This document shows positions 1 through 9,184 of a stretch of DNA of 64,000 nucleotides, piece by piece. Under the pieces are notes generated by a model. That model did not search any database, was not told the origin of the DNA, and saw nothing but the letters and a program-made list of their open reading frames with translations. The number at the start of each line of letters is the position of its first letter. Position 1 is the first letter of the stretch. The DNA comes from JAMQPK01 sp963761975 (GTDB lineage: Bacteria > Acidobacteriota > Vicinamibacteria > Vicinamibacterales > JAMQPK01): assembly GCA_963761975.1 (NCBI GenBank), contig CAVXIR010000007.1, positions 62,001 through 126,000 of the forward strand. The letters run 5' to 3'. The position numbers were made by a program, and so were the translations under genes.

Positions 1-1809
1 CCAGCGATAGCGATCCTCGCCCCGGTAGAGGTTGTGCGGCGCGAACACGATGAACCCGCGCTCGGCCAGGACCGAGCCGAAATCGTTGTAGGCCGACCTC
101 TCGCGATCGATCGTGTCGCGCGGCAGGTCGTTGCGCCCGTGCTGCAGGACGACCACGGGCCGCCGCTCGCCGGGCGCGATGTCCTTGGGCACCACCAGTA
201 CACCCCAGGCGAACACATCGGTCCAGACGTCGAGGACCACATCCCACGCGACCCATCGCGGTGTCTCGGCGACTTTGCGCGTCCGCGGCTTGAGCGGCAG
301 GTCCGGCGCGTCGAACACGCCGACGCCGTCCCGCCGGAATCGTTCACGATAAGGTCGCGCGCCTTCGATGAACCGCTCCGTCGACAGCGTGGGTCCTGTC
401 TTCTCCGTGCTCCAGCGCAGCGCCGCCAGTTCGGGTAGCACCGTGAGAAGAAAACCCTGATCGCGGACGTGCTCTGCGGCGCGCACCAACCCCTGAACGT
501 GGCGCTCGATCTCGCTCACGGTGCGATCGTGTCGTGCGTCGGGATTGAACCCGCGACGCGCATCCCGTGCTAGCCCATAGGTGCCTTCCGCCATCACGCG
601 GAAGCCCAGCCGCTTGGCGAACGCTGTGAGCGCCTCAGTGGAGACAGGTCCGACCGGCCGATCGCCGGGACCAATCACGAGCGATGGCGTTGGAAATCCC
701 GGTGCGGCCGGGATCCGGCCGAACTCGGCTCGAACGGACGCCCCATTCGGCGTCTGCCGCGTCCCCTTGCTGCTCGTGAACGATGGCACCTCGGCGTGCT
801 CGACGACGAGATGGCGCGGCAGGACGAGCGAGACGATCTCCGCATCGCTGAAGCGCTCGAGCAGGCTCCAGACGTTGCGATCGATCGGCTCCTCCCAGAC
901 GCGCCCTCGCCGGTCGAAATAGCCGCTCACGAGCGCGCCGTCGATGCGAGGATCGATGGCCGCGGCATAGAAGGCCACCAGGCCGCCCTCGGCATAGCCG
1001 ACGACGCCGACCTTAGCGGCCGCGCCGCGGCGCGACCGAAAGCTGTCGACCGCCGCGAGCACTTTCTGCACTTCGTACCCGATCACATGGCGGCCCATAT
1101 GGAACGCCTGCCGGTACAACCACTCGCGCCAGGTCTGCTGGCTCTTGGCGAGTTGCGCGTCGCTCGTCTGGATGGTTTCCCGCCCGACCAGTACTGGGAC
1201 GAGCAGTTCGCAGCCGCTATTGGCAAGGATGCGGCCGAACTGACGTTCCCGCGGCAGCCCGGGTGCGAGGCCGAGGATCTGCTCCGGCGTTTGACCGGCA
1301 TCGGGGACGACCACGATGTGCGCTGCCGGCGCGCCCTTCGCCGGCTCCACATACAGCCCTTCGGCCCAGACGCCGTCGAGCACGGGCCAGCGAACCTGGA
1401 AGACACGGTAGCGGTCCGTCTCTGCCACAAGCGCCGGATGCTCGTCGTCTCCGAAGCGTTCCAGGCGGGAGGGCAGGCGCGTGTCGACCGCTCCGATAAT
1501 CTCGCGCAGCCGATCGCGATTCTCCTGGACCGACGCATTCCAAGCGCTCGCCGACGAGCGGTCGTACTTCCAGAATCGCGTCGATCGTGCTTGGACGTCG
1601 CCGATCTGCCGATCGACAAACCGATGCGCCCCGTCCATCATCCTGCCCGACAGATCCTCCTCGGGCCAGTCGAGGGGCGCGGTCTGCGGCAACGGCCCGG
1701 CCGACGCCGGGACCTGCATCGCCGGAGCGCTCCATGCTGCGCTCGATCCGATGTAAATTGCGGCCGCAAGCGTCAAGCGGCCACGTCGCGAACGAATCCA
1801 CCTGGACAT
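1..1809 (-). CDS. Exported alpha/beta-hydrolase-like protein, C-terminus beyond window
   Basis: Reading leftward from an ATG at 1809, the frame stays open for 603 codons to base 1, so the C-terminus lies outside the window. The start (MSRWIRSRRGRLTLAAAIY) looks like a signal peptide. Residues about 130-330 look like a hydrolase fold: a VVVPDAG strand and a nucleophile-elbow-like GYAEGG (residues 271-276, bases about 982-999). The third elbow position is Ala where active esterases have Ser, so this module is probably inactive. Near the cut end a second hydrolase core begins with VVVLQHGRND and an ERGFIVFAPHN segment, as in dienelactone-hydrolase or acetyl-xylan-esterase-like enzymes. It is divergent from the phosphatase gene at 1923 across a 113-bp gap. 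The exact substrate cannot be told; a carbohydrate-ester or lactone hydrolase role is a guess. Confidence 0.75.
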   Translation of the reverse strand, partial: MSRWIRSRRGRLTLAAAIYIGSSAAWSAPAMQVPASAGPLPQTAPLDWPEEDLSGRMMDGAHRFVDRQIGDVQARSTRFWKYDRSSASAWNASVQENRDRLREIIGAVDTRLPSRLERFGDDEHPALVAETDRYRVFQVRWPVLDGVWAEGLYVEPAKGAPAAHIVVVPDAGQTPEQILGLAPGLPRERQFGRILANSGCELLVPVLVGRETIQTSDAQLAKSQQTWREWLYRQAFHMGRHVIGYEVQKVLAAVDSFRSRRGAAAKVGVVGYAEGGLVAFYAAAIDPRIDGALVSGYFDRRGRVWEEPIDRNVWSLLERFSDAEIVSLVLPRHLVVEHAEVPSFTSSKGTRQTPNGASVRAEFGRIPAAPGFPTPSLVIGPGDRPVGPVSTEALTAFAKRLGFRVMAEGTYGLARDARRGFNPDARHDRTVSEIERHVQGLVRAAEHVRDQGFLLTVLPELAALRWSTEKTGPTLSTERFIEGARPYRERFRRDGVGVFDAPDLPLKPRTRKVAETPRWVAWDVVLDVWTDVFAWGVLVVPKDIAPGERRPVVVLQHGRNDLPRDTIDRERSAYNDFGSVLAERGFIVFAPHNLYRGEDRYRW

Positions 1810-1922
1810 GAGCAGAAGAGTCGAGAATATACCTCCGCTTTGCGAGACGTGCTCGCCTTTTGCGCCTCCTCAAAGAAGCGCTCGTGCTATGCAGCGCCGC
1901 GGGTTGCAGTTATGCTTCGCGC

Positions 1923-3353
1923 ATGAAACGCCGCGATTTTCTTTACCAAACCGCTGTCGTTGGCCTTGCAGGAACCCTGCGACCTTCTCAGGTTGTTGCG
2001 GCGCCGGACACGCGTCAGGCCACCGGCGTGAAGATAGGAGAAGTTTCCGACTCCGCCGCCACTGCGTGGATGCGGCTCACCGCGACGGGCGCGCGGCGCT
2101 CCGACGGCGTCATTCGAAGAGGTCCGCCGCAGCCGTTCCCCGCTGACCTGAAGATCGCTGACCTCGAAGGTTCGTGCCCCGGCGCGCCGGGCAGAGTCCG
2201 TTTTGTACTCTCGACCTCAGAAAGTTTGAGCGGCGCGCGGAACACGCCGTGGCAGGAGGTGAGCGCGGCGAACGACTTCACTCATCAATTCCGCCTCACA
2301 GACCTGCGCCCCGACACCTTCTATTACTACTCTGCCGAGACCGCCGATTCGTCTGGCCGTCCGCACGCCGCGCTTCGCGGCAAGTTTCGCACCGCCCCGC
2401 GTCCGCAGGATCCCACGCCGATTACGTTCACCATGACGACGTGTCAGAAGTACTCGCAGCTCGATCATGCCGAAGGCTTCCACATCTACGAGTCCATGCG
2501 GCAATTGGATCCCCGGTTCTTCATCAGCGCGGGCGACATCGTTTACTACGATTCGGATGATCCTCGTGCGACGACTGAGGAACTCGCGCGCTACCACTGG
2601 CAGCGCATGTTCAGCTTGCCCCGTCATGTTCGCATGCTGCTCGATATTCCTGGCTATTGGGAGAAAGACGACCACGATACGCTCACAGACGATACCTGGT
2701 CCACTCAGACGCAGCTCCCCGAGATGAAGTTGACGTTCGAGCAGGGCTTGCGCATCTTTCGACAGCAGGTGCCGATGAGCGAAAGGACGTATCGCACCTT
2801 CCGCTGGGGCAAGACGCTTCAGATCTGGCTGGTCGAGGGCCGCGACTTCCGTTCGCCCAACGATATGCCCGATGGTCCGCAAAAGACGATTTGGGGTGCC
2901 GAGCAAAAGCAGTGGCTCCAGCGAACCCTCGTTGCGAGCGACGCCGACTGGAAGATTCTCGTCAGCCCGACTCCCATCGTTGGGCCCGACCGCGACAACA
3001 AGCACGACAACCATTCCAATCCTGACTTCGCGCACGAGAGTCGCGAGTTTCGCGAGTGGGTCAAGGCGAACGTGGCGGACAACTTCTTCAACATCAACGG
3101 CGACCGCCACTGGCAATATCATTCCGTGCATCCAGAGACAGAATTGCATGAGTTCTCGGTCGGACCGGCGAGCGATTCCCACGCCAGCGGCTCGCCGGGC
3201 GAGGACAAGCGTTACCACCGCTTTCATCGCGTCCAGGGTGGTTTCCTGCAGGTAGAAACGGAGCGTGCCGGAGGCGAGAGCCGTATACGTTTTCGTCTGC
3301 GCGACGTCTACGGGAAGGTCGTGTACGAATTTTCGAAGTCGCGCCGGGTTTAG
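1923..3353 (+). CDS. Tat-exported PhoD-like metallophosphatase
   Basis: A 476-residue protein whose ATG start at 1923 gives MKRRDFLYQTAVVGLAG, a twin-arginine signal with a hydrophobic stretch; an upstream in-frame extension is not signal-like. After an N-terminal beta-sandwich of the PhoD type (residues about 30-150, ending FRLTDLRPDTFYYYSAE), the phosphoesterase core shows AGDIVYYD, EKDDHDTL and NGDRHWQYH. These match the metal-binding Asp, Asn/His and GDxH motifs of alkaline phosphatase D/PhoD phosphodiesterases. Such enzymes fold with metal in the cytoplasm and are exported by Tat to hydrolyse phosphomonoesters or phosphodiesters. Length fits the family (about 450-550). No Pho box was recognised, so phosphate control is not shown. 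Family assignment is firm; the exact substrate is not. Confidence 0.85.
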   Translation: MKRRDFLYQTAVVGLAGTLRPSQVVAAPDTRQATGVKIGEVSDSAATAWMRLTATGARRSDGVIRRGPPQPFPADLKIADLEGSCPGAPGRVRFVLSTSESLSGARNTPWQEVSAANDFTHQFRLTDLRPDTFYYYSAETADSSGRPHAALRGKFRTAPRPQDPTPITFTMTTCQKYSQLDHAEGFHIYESMRQLDPRFFISAGDIVYYDSDDPRATTEELARYHWQRMFSLPRHVRMLLDIPGYWEKDDHDTLTDDTWSTQTQLPEMKLTFEQGLRIFRQQVPMSERTYRTFRWGKTLQIWLVEGRDFRSPNDMPDGPQKTIWGAEQKQWLQRTLVASDADWKILVSPTPIVGPDRDNKHDNHSNPDFAHESREFREWVKANVADNFFNINGDRHWQYHSVHPETELHEFSVGPASDSHASGSPGEDKRYHRFHRVQGGFLQVETERAGGESRIRFRLRDVYGKVVYEFSKSRRV

Positions 3354-3421
3354 TTGACGACGGGCAAGCCAGTCGTCATCTAAAAGTCGCTAGTCAACAG
3401 TCGAGAGTCGTCAGTCCCGGG

Positions 3422-3498
3422 GCCGAACTAAAGTTCGGCACTACCGAATCCGGCACTACTGAATCTGGGTAACTGTAGGGCTCAACTTTAGTTGAGCC
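3422..3498. repeat. Two perfect hairpin palindromes flanking a 15-bp tandem repeat
   Basis: In the 166-bp gap after the phosphatase gene, GCCGAACT (3422-3429) pairs perfectly with AGTTCGGC (3432-3439), and GGCTCAAC (3479-3486) pairs perfectly with GTTGAGCC (3491-3498). Between them CGGCACTACCGAATC (3436-3450) is repeated with one change at 3451-3465. The two palindromes share an AACT/AGTT core. They could act as a terminator pair, but there is no T tract. A REP-like repeat is the better reading. Confidence 0.6.
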
Positions 3499-3519
3499 GA
3501 CCAGCTGCACTCGAACCTC

Positions 3520-5820
3520 GTGGAGCACGTGATGGAGATTACCGTTGCGGTCGACCAGAACGTGCCTATCCTGACCCTGCAAGGCCGGTTCGACGGCTAC
3601 GAGGCCACCCGCTTCGATGAGCAGGTCAGGCACGTGGCTTCTCAGTCGGAGTTCTGGATCCTCGACTTTAGTGGCGTTCCGTATCTGTCGAGCACGGGCA
3701 TCCGATCGCTCGTGACGCTCGAAAAGGCGCTGCGATCGAGGTCTGGCGGCCTCATCCTGGTGGGGCTGTTGCCATTCGTGAAACACGTCCTGGAGACGAC
3801 CGGTCTCCTGTCTCGGTTTCGCATCGCCGGAACCGTCCCCGACGCCCTGGCTGCCATCCCCTCGCGAAGCGACGTGACACTCGCAAGGCGGACCGTGAAC
3901 GGCCGCGAGCTCGTCGTGCGTCGCCTGGCCAATGCCGTCAGCTACATCGATGCCTGGAAACCGATCCCTTTCGGCGAGGACGCCGATGTTCCCGACGAGC
4001 AGCTCCTGACGGTGACGCTCGACGACCTCGGGTTCGCCTTTGGGGTCGGAGGTTTCGGCGAGACACGCGCGCAGGCGGCTCAGGCCCTTGGACAGTTCAT
4101 CGCGGCCGGCGTCTTCGCAGGGGTGTTGCCTGCCGACGGACACGCCGTGTCGGACTTCATGATCGGGAGCACGCACGCCGAGCTCACCGTGTACCTCGCG
4201 TCTGGGCTCAGCCTCGCCGGGTCACCCGCGTTCGTCGTCGAAGTCAGCGGCGAGCGGCCGTTCCGAATCCGCGACCTCGTCCACGATCTTTTCGCGCTCG
4301 CGTCGGACGCCACGGGCGCCGTCCCGCCCGTGCTCGGGTTCGTCATGAAAGCCGAAGGAGCAGAAGCTGGCGCGGGTGCGCTCGCGATCGGCATCGCGGT
4401 GGATGAGCAGGCCGCCGGGGCGCGACGCCATGCATTCGAGGCGGTCTTGGCGTCGCCCGGATGGCACCCGCTCGAACACGGCCGAGCGGCCGTCGGCCAC
4501 TGCGTGCAGCTCCACGGTGCCGGGCCCTTGCCGCAGGCAACTGCGGAACCACTCGACGCTGTGCGGCTGCTCGGCAACCTCGAGCTGCTGCGCGATCTCA
4601 CCAGCCTCGACACCGAGGTGTCGTACACGAGAGCGGTGATCTGGGCGTATGTGCCGGCCACCGTTCGCAACGGCATCGAGAAGCTGCTGCGGATCGATCT
4701 CGAACCCGGGGCTGAGTGGCTCGACGAGTGGGATGCCATCGCCAGGCGCCTCTATCGTGATTGCGGCCGCCTTGTCGTGACGCCGTTGCACGGCGGCTTC
4801 ATGTCGAAGACGTTCAGGGTCGTTGGCTACGATCGCGAGGGCCGACGGATGCTGCCCACCGTCCTCAAGATCGGGCCGACGGAACTGACTCGGCGCGAGG
4901 AGCAGGCCAACCGGCAGTACGTCGAACGCTTCGTCCTCAACAACAGCACGACGATTCTGGGCGGAGCGCGCGAAGGTGACTGGGCAGGGCTCCGCTACAA
5001 TTTTCTCGGCGTCACCGGACCGGAGAGTCGCCTTACCTGGCTACGCGAGCATTGTCGGCGGCGCCCGACAGCTGAGGTGCTCGCGCTCTTCGAGACTGTC
5101 TACACACGGATTCTCAAACCGTGGTACGGGCAGCCGAAGTGGGAGCAGGTGGCGCTGTATGCGGACCACACGCCGTTTCGATTGTTCCCACGGGTGCTCG
5201 AGGACGCGGAACGGGAGCTGGGGATTGCGGCCGACGTTCGCGCCATCCGGTGCGAGGAGCTCGGCCTGGACCTCCCCAATCCGTTTCACTTTCTCAAATA
5301 CGAATATCCGCGGCGGCACCTCCAGTCGCGGCTCTGGTACACCTCGATCTGCCACGGCGACCTGAACCTGCAGAACATCCTGGTCGACGAGCGGGAGAAC
5401 GTTTACGTCATCGACTTCTCCGAAACGAAGCCGCGCAACATCGTGTCGGACTTCGCGCGGGTCGAGCCGATCGTCAAGTTCGAGCTGGTGCGGCTCGAGC
5501 ACGAGAACGACCTGAAGGCGCTGCTGGAGTTCGAGGTGGGTCTCACGAGTGTGACAGGCCTCGACCAGCGGCCGCCGCTGACCTATAGCGGATCGGATCC
5601 GATGGTGGAGAAGGGCTACCACCTGATCTGTCAGATGAGACGATATGCCGACACCGTCACGCTGTTCGAGACCGATCTCATTCCCTACTGGCTGGCGGTG
5701 CTCGAGTGGACCTACTCGGTCGTCTCGTATGGCAGCGCGTCACGACTGCAAAAGCTGTACGCCGCCTACAGCGCTGCGTTGATCTGCCGGTCGATCCAGC
5801 AGCAGGAGGCCGTCACGTGA
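3520..5820 (+). CDS. STAS domain fused to a kinase-like (APH/TCAD9-type) phosphotransferase
   Basis: A 766-residue protein from GTG 3520 (an ATG at 3532 is an equal alternative). Residues 1-105 form a STAS/anti-sigma-antagonist domain with LDFSGVPYLSSTGIRSL, where the Ser usually phosphorylated by anti-sigma kinases lies in the SSTG segment. Residues about 115-400 are a region I do not know by name, beginning with a TVTLDDLGFAFGVGGFGE block. The C-terminal half is an aminoglycoside-phosphotransferase-like fold: LKIGP as the candidate ATP-binding Lys strand, then HGDLNLQN (H612, D614, N619) and VIDFSE (D632) for catalysis and metal. The closest match I can suggest is the TCAD9-type kinase-like domain described in bacterial signalling and conflict proteins. 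Cytoplasmic, no membrane segment. A partner switch controlling a kinase-like module is inference. Confidence 0.7.
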   Translation: MEHVMEITVAVDQNVPILTLQGRFDGYEATRFDEQVRHVASQSEFWILDFSGVPYLSSTGIRSLVTLEKALRSRSGGLILVGLLPFVKHVLETTGLLSRFRIAGTVPDALAAIPSRSDVTLARRTVNGRELVVRRLANAVSYIDAWKPIPFGEDADVPDEQLLTVTLDDLGFAFGVGGFGETRAQAAQALGQFIAAGVFAGVLPADGHAVSDFMIGSTHAELTVYLASGLSLAGSPAFVVEVSGERPFRIRDLVHDLFALASDATGAVPPVLGFVMKAEGAEAGAGALAIGIAVDEQAAGARRHAFEAVLASPGWHPLEHGRAAVGHCVQLHGAGPLPQATAEPLDAVRLLGNLELLRDLTSLDTEVSYTRAVIWAYVPATVRNGIEKLLRIDLEPGAEWLDEWDAIARRLYRDCGRLVVTPLHGGFMSKTFRVVGYDREGRRMLPTVLKIGPTELTRREEQANRQYVERFVLNNSTTILGGAREGDWAGLRYNFLGVTGPESRLTWLREHCRRRPTAEVLALFETVYTRILKPWYGQPKWEQVALYADHTPFRLFPRVLEDAERELGIAADVRAIRCEELGLDLPNPFHFLKYEYPRRHLQSRLWYTSICHGDLNLQNILVDERENVYVIDFSETKPRNIVSDFARVEPIVKFELVRLEHENDLKALLEFEVGLTSVTGLDQRPPLTYSGSDPMVEKGYHLICQMRRYADTVTLFETDLIPYWLAVLEWTYSVVSYGSASRLQKLYAAYSAALICRSIQQQEAVT

Positions 5821-6058
5821 CGACCAAATTCACGACGATTCTTGTAACCCGGGTCCAAGAAATATCCAGCAGGAGCTTCTTCGCGATGACACATCACCAA
5901 TTGACGTCTCGCAAAACGTGACGTCGTTGCGACGTGCGACAACCTAAATATGGTGTACGTGCGGCTGTGCGATACGAAAGCCCTCCCAGAAGTCTGCCTA
6001 ATGGATGACTTGTCGTCCGGTGTCCGACGGCGGCATTTACCTTGCTCCCAGCTGAGGC

Positions 6059-6421
6059 ATGATGACAACAAAACGCCGCGTACTCGTCGTCGCTCCGCAT
6101 GCGGAGGTTGCCAACACCGTTGTCGGCTGGCTCACATCGCAGGGGCACAAGACATCGCTCGTCAAAGACTTCGTCAGCGCGCGCACGGAGTTCGACGCTA
6201 ATCCTCCCGATCTTCTTGTCACGGAAGTCAAGCTTGGCGAGTTCAACGGGCTCCAGCTGGCGATTCGTGCGCATGTACACTCGCCCACGATTTCGACAAT
6301 CGTGATTGGGGATGAGGACATCGTCCTGGAGCGAGATGCGCTCGCGCAACAGGCGCGATATGTGAAGACGCCGGACCTCGCGAGAGTCTTCTCGCAGACG
6401 GCGTGCGCCGCGCTCGACTGA
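6059..6421 (+). CDS. Stand-alone receiver-like protein with Glu at the phosphoacceptor site
   Basis: A 120-residue single-domain protein with CheY-like layout: VLVVAPH strand, ARTEFDANPPDLLVTEVKLGEFNGL centre and VKTPDLARVF near the end. In true response regulators the strand ending in LLVT is followed by the phosphoacceptor Asp; here it is Glu56. The acidic pair after the first strand is also missing (APHAE instead of DD). The Lys of the KTP block is kept. A Glu there can mimic the phosphorylated state, so this may be a pseudo-receiver that is always on. No output domain and no neighbouring histidine kinase. Two ATG codons (6059, 6062) compete for the start. The 238-bp stretch upstream (5821-6058) holds no gene I can support. 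Confidence 0.7.
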   Translation: MMTTKRRVLVVAPHAEVANTVVGWLTSQGHKTSLVKDFVSARTEFDANPPDLLVTEVKLGEFNGLQLAIRAHVHSPTISTIVIGDEDIVLERDALAQQARYVKTPDLARVFSQTACAALD

Positions 6422-6507
6422 TCCCTCGCTCGAAGGTTGCCGCGCGAACGCCATCGACATGACGATCGACTACGGTCGAGGTTGAATGCTCGTGATACCT
6501 TAACGGC

Positions 6508-7224
6508 GTGAGCTCGAGCGGCGACATAGGGCCGAGCCGCCGCGCTGCCAGTCGCGATGCACCACTTGTCGTGCACTCCGGGCTGAGCACACTGTGGCGG
6601 ATATGCCTTGCGTATGACAGTTGGATCGTCCGAGCGTATGTGTGGGCGCGGTTCGGCATCATGCGGCAACGATTTCTCGACGAGATCGGGCAGTATCTGC
6701 CATCCCACGGCCGGGTTCTTGATATCGGCTGCGGATTCGGCTTGTTCTCTCTGTACTTTGCTTCTACGCGTCCAGGTCTGGACCTGCGCGGTTTCGATTT
6801 GAACAGGAACCGCATTTTTACCGCGCGCAGCGCGGCGAAACGGCTGGACGTTCGAAACGTCCAATACGACGTCAGAGACGCGCGTGAATATCGTCGCGAC
6901 GAGCAATTCGATGCGGCCTACATGCTCGATCTCTTGCACCACATCCCCGAGTCGGCCGCCGAACCGTTGCTTCGCGCGGTCGCAGCGTCACTGAATGCCG
7001 GGGGTGTGCTCCTCGTGAAAGATGTCGACACGCGCCCTGCATACAAGCGGGTGTTCACGCGCCTGCTGGACCTGGCGATGGACCCGCACGCGCCGGTTCA
7101 CTATTGGCCCGCGCCGAAGCTCCAGGCCATGCTGGAGAGCCTCGGCTTCTCCGTGTACCGCCACAAGATGATCGACCTGCTGCCGTATCCACACGTGCTC
7201 TTTATCTGTCAGAAGCAGGGCTGA
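6508..7224 (+). CDS. Class I SAM-dependent methyltransferase
   Basis: A 238-residue cytoplasmic protein from GTG 6508. The SAM-binding motif I is VLDIGCGFGLFSLYFA (about residues 71-86), followed by the acidic strand LRGFDLNRNRI and a motif-IV region DAAYMLDLLHHIPE, all typical of Rossmann-fold methyltransferases. The C-terminal part (PAPKLQAMLESLGFSVYRHK) resembles the end of UbiE/COQ5-like and lipid or small-molecule methyltransferases. The substrate cannot be read from sequence. It stands alone, 86 bp after the receiver-like gene, and converges on the unknown gene at 7286. Confidence 0.85.
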   Translation: MSSSGDIGPSRRAASRDAPLVVHSGLSTLWRICLAYDSWIVRAYVWARFGIMRQRFLDEIGQYLPSHGRVLDIGCGFGLFSLYFASTRPGLDLRGFDLNRNRIFTARSAAKRLDVRNVQYDVRDAREYRRDEQFDAAYMLDLLHHIPESAAEPLLRAVAASLNAGGVLLVKDVDTRPAYKRVFTRLLDLAMDPHAPVHYWPAPKLQAMLESLGFSVYRHKMIDLLPYPHVLFICQKQG

Positions 7225-7285
7225 AGATGTCTTCGGACGACGGTTGCGATCTTGGCTGGTAAGGGGGGCAGGCTGCGTTAGCGCT

Positions 7286-9040
7286 TCATACTTTCGCGTC
7301 GATCACGACGAGAAGCTCTGGACATACCTGACGCATCACGTCGATGACGCTGGGAGGGACGTCCGTGATCAGTGCGTCTTTTCCCTGACTCGTCAACAAC
7401 ATTAGCGGCACCTTCGAAATGCCGAACCAGGCACCATCGGAATATACGCAGGCGAGCATTCGTCCTTCGGCACGGTCGGCGACCAGCCGGTCAGATGGCA
7501 GCGACGTAGCCCCAGTTAAGCGAGCACGCGTGACATCTGACGTCAAGCAGTGCTCCTGCGCGTGGATAATTCCGGCCGGCAGAACGCCTTCAGACAGCGA
7601 GTCGACCGCGACACCACGCGGCACCAGATAGAGACATGCCTTCCGCAGCATCGAGGCGTTCGGTTCGGTGGGACGGGCTGCACGTGCCTCGAGCGCTCTG
7701 GCCATCCTGGCGTACATCTGGGCCGCCCATTCGCTTGAATGCTCAAACGGATCCGGTTCGCCTTCGCGTTTCGGGAGGTGTTCCCACTCATGCGCCTGAG
7801 TCTGCTTCTCCTCGAGCCGTCCCCCGCCCATGAACATGTCCTCAAGGCTGAGGTCCGGCGAAGACGGGGAGCGCAGCGTATTCAGGACCATGTTTGAGAA
7901 GAGGTCCGCGCAAAACCCATAAACCACGCCGAGTGGCGAGTAGGCCGCGTGCGCAGGGTCGAACTCACGGCTGTCTTGCTGCAGCGACTCCGCTGTGCGT
8001 CCGACCAGCTCGCCGTACCGCGCCAGATACTCGCGATACACCTCGCCCATTGTTGTGTAAGGTTCCGCGCCGGCGTCGCCGTGAAGGACGAAGAGATCCT
8101 CGATCATGGTCGATGGCCCGAGCAGATCCAAACGTGTCAGCAGCAGCTCGGGATCAGCAGACAGGCCCTGGAGGATCGCATCCGCCAACGCAATGCGCGC
8201 GTCGCTGTCCTTCCGCTCGCACGCCGCGCTGTACGCGTCGAGCAGCGCTACCAGGTCGCGGACGAGCAATGCCATATCCATCGAATTCGAGCTGCGTGTC
8301 AGCGCGAGGAGTTGAGGATCGTCGAACGCCCAGCCGGTCCGACTTGAAAGGTGCCGGAGCTGTGATCGCAAGTGGCCGCCGGCCAGCACGGCGCCCGCCT
8401 TGTGAATCTCGAGGCGGGCGTCGTTTAATGTCGCCACCTTGTCGGCCTTGATGAAGTACGGCCTCACATGTCTGGTCAGCGGGCCTTGTGCGGTCTGAAT
8501 CAGCCATCGCGCGTCGCGCACCAGCCTGATTTTCTGTGGAGACCGGCCGTCGTTCAGCAGGTCAAGCAGGCGTTGAACGTGCTGCAGGCGCTCCGCCGCG
8601 TGGTCGTTGCCCTCGTCCCAGATCCTCAAGCTCAGACGCTCGAACTGACGCAGCATGAACACCGCGTAGAGGCTCTGCGCGTAGACAAGACGGCCGTTTA
8701 TTCCCGGCCAACGAGTGCAGTTCCAGTGGTGGCACGCGCGAAGCACAAGCTCCACCTGATCGAGCTCACGCGAGTAGCCGTCCTGACGCGCCGGTTCGAA
8801 CCCATCCCGTTGATGGGCCGCATCCAATTGCCCGTTCAGGCGTGAAAGATGTCCTGAAATTGTGGGCGATTCGAAAAAACATGTGGTGAAGATGTCGGCG
8901 ATGGATTCGCGGTCGCGATTCTTCGCAATTGCCTTTCCCCGTGCACAGAATAATTGGCGCTCGAGGGCCTCGACAATCGCCGGGCGGCTGTCAAGGAACT
9001 GCTCCAGTAGCGCGATGTGATCGGAGAAGCGGAATGCCAT
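7286..9040 (-). CDS. Large cytoplasmic protein of unknown function
   Basis: A 584-residue protein beginning MAFRFSDHIALLEQFLDS. I do not recognise its family. It is largely helical and charged, with no signal peptide, membrane segment or nucleotide-binding motif. A Gly-rich turn (FMGGGRLEEKQTQAHEWEHLP, bases about 7770-7840) precedes a C-terminal part rich in short beta strands (VYSDGAWFGISKVPLMLLTSQGK reads as two strands). Codon use and GC are like its neighbours, and the frame is open over its full length, so it is taken as real. It is divergent from fur across 144 bp, so it could share the operator there, but nothing shows a role in metal or peroxide stress. Confidence 0.65.
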   Translation of the reverse strand: MAFRFSDHIALLEQFLDSRPAIVEALERQLFCARGKAIAKNRDRESIADIFTTCFFESPTISGHLSRLNGQLDAAHQRDGFEPARQDGYSRELDQVELVLRACHHWNCTRWPGINGRLVYAQSLYAVFMLRQFERLSLRIWDEGNDHAAERLQHVQRLLDLLNDGRSPQKIRLVRDARWLIQTAQGPLTRHVRPYFIKADKVATLNDARLEIHKAGAVLAGGHLRSQLRHLSSRTGWAFDDPQLLALTRSSNSMDMALLVRDLVALLDAYSAACERKDSDARIALADAILQGLSADPELLLTRLDLLGPSTMIEDLFVLHGDAGAEPYTTMGEVYREYLARYGELVGRTAESLQQDSREFDPAHAAYSPLGVVYGFCADLFSNMVLNTLRSPSSPDLSLEDMFMGGGRLEEKQTQAHEWEHLPKREGEPDPFEHSSEWAAQMYARMARALEARAARPTEPNASMLRKACLYLVPRGVAVDSLSEGVLPAGIIHAQEHCLTSDVTRARLTGATSLPSDRLVADRAEGRMLACVYSDGAWFGISKVPLMLLTSQGKDALITDVPPSVIDVMRQVCPELLVVIDAKV

Positions 9041-9151
9041 GCGCTGTCCGTCATTGTATTGTCGGGGCGTCTTGCGCTTTCCGTCAGTACACCGCTATTG
9101 CCACAACGAGCGCCAGTCCGCCGGCCTCCATCGGTTCACGATCTGGAATCA

Positions 9152-9165
9152 ATCAAATGTTTGAT
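9152..9165. promoter_or_regulatory. Putative Fur/PerR-type operator
   Basis: ATCAAA and TTTGAT form perfect inverted arms around a TG spacer, ending 19 bp before the fur-family start at 9185 and inside the divergent gap to the gene at 7286. AT-rich palindromes in this position are usual for Fur-family autoregulation. The motif differs from the classic PerR box, so the assignment rests on position and symmetry. Confidence 0.5.
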
Positions 9166-9184
9166 CTATGCTCCTGCGTGGCCG

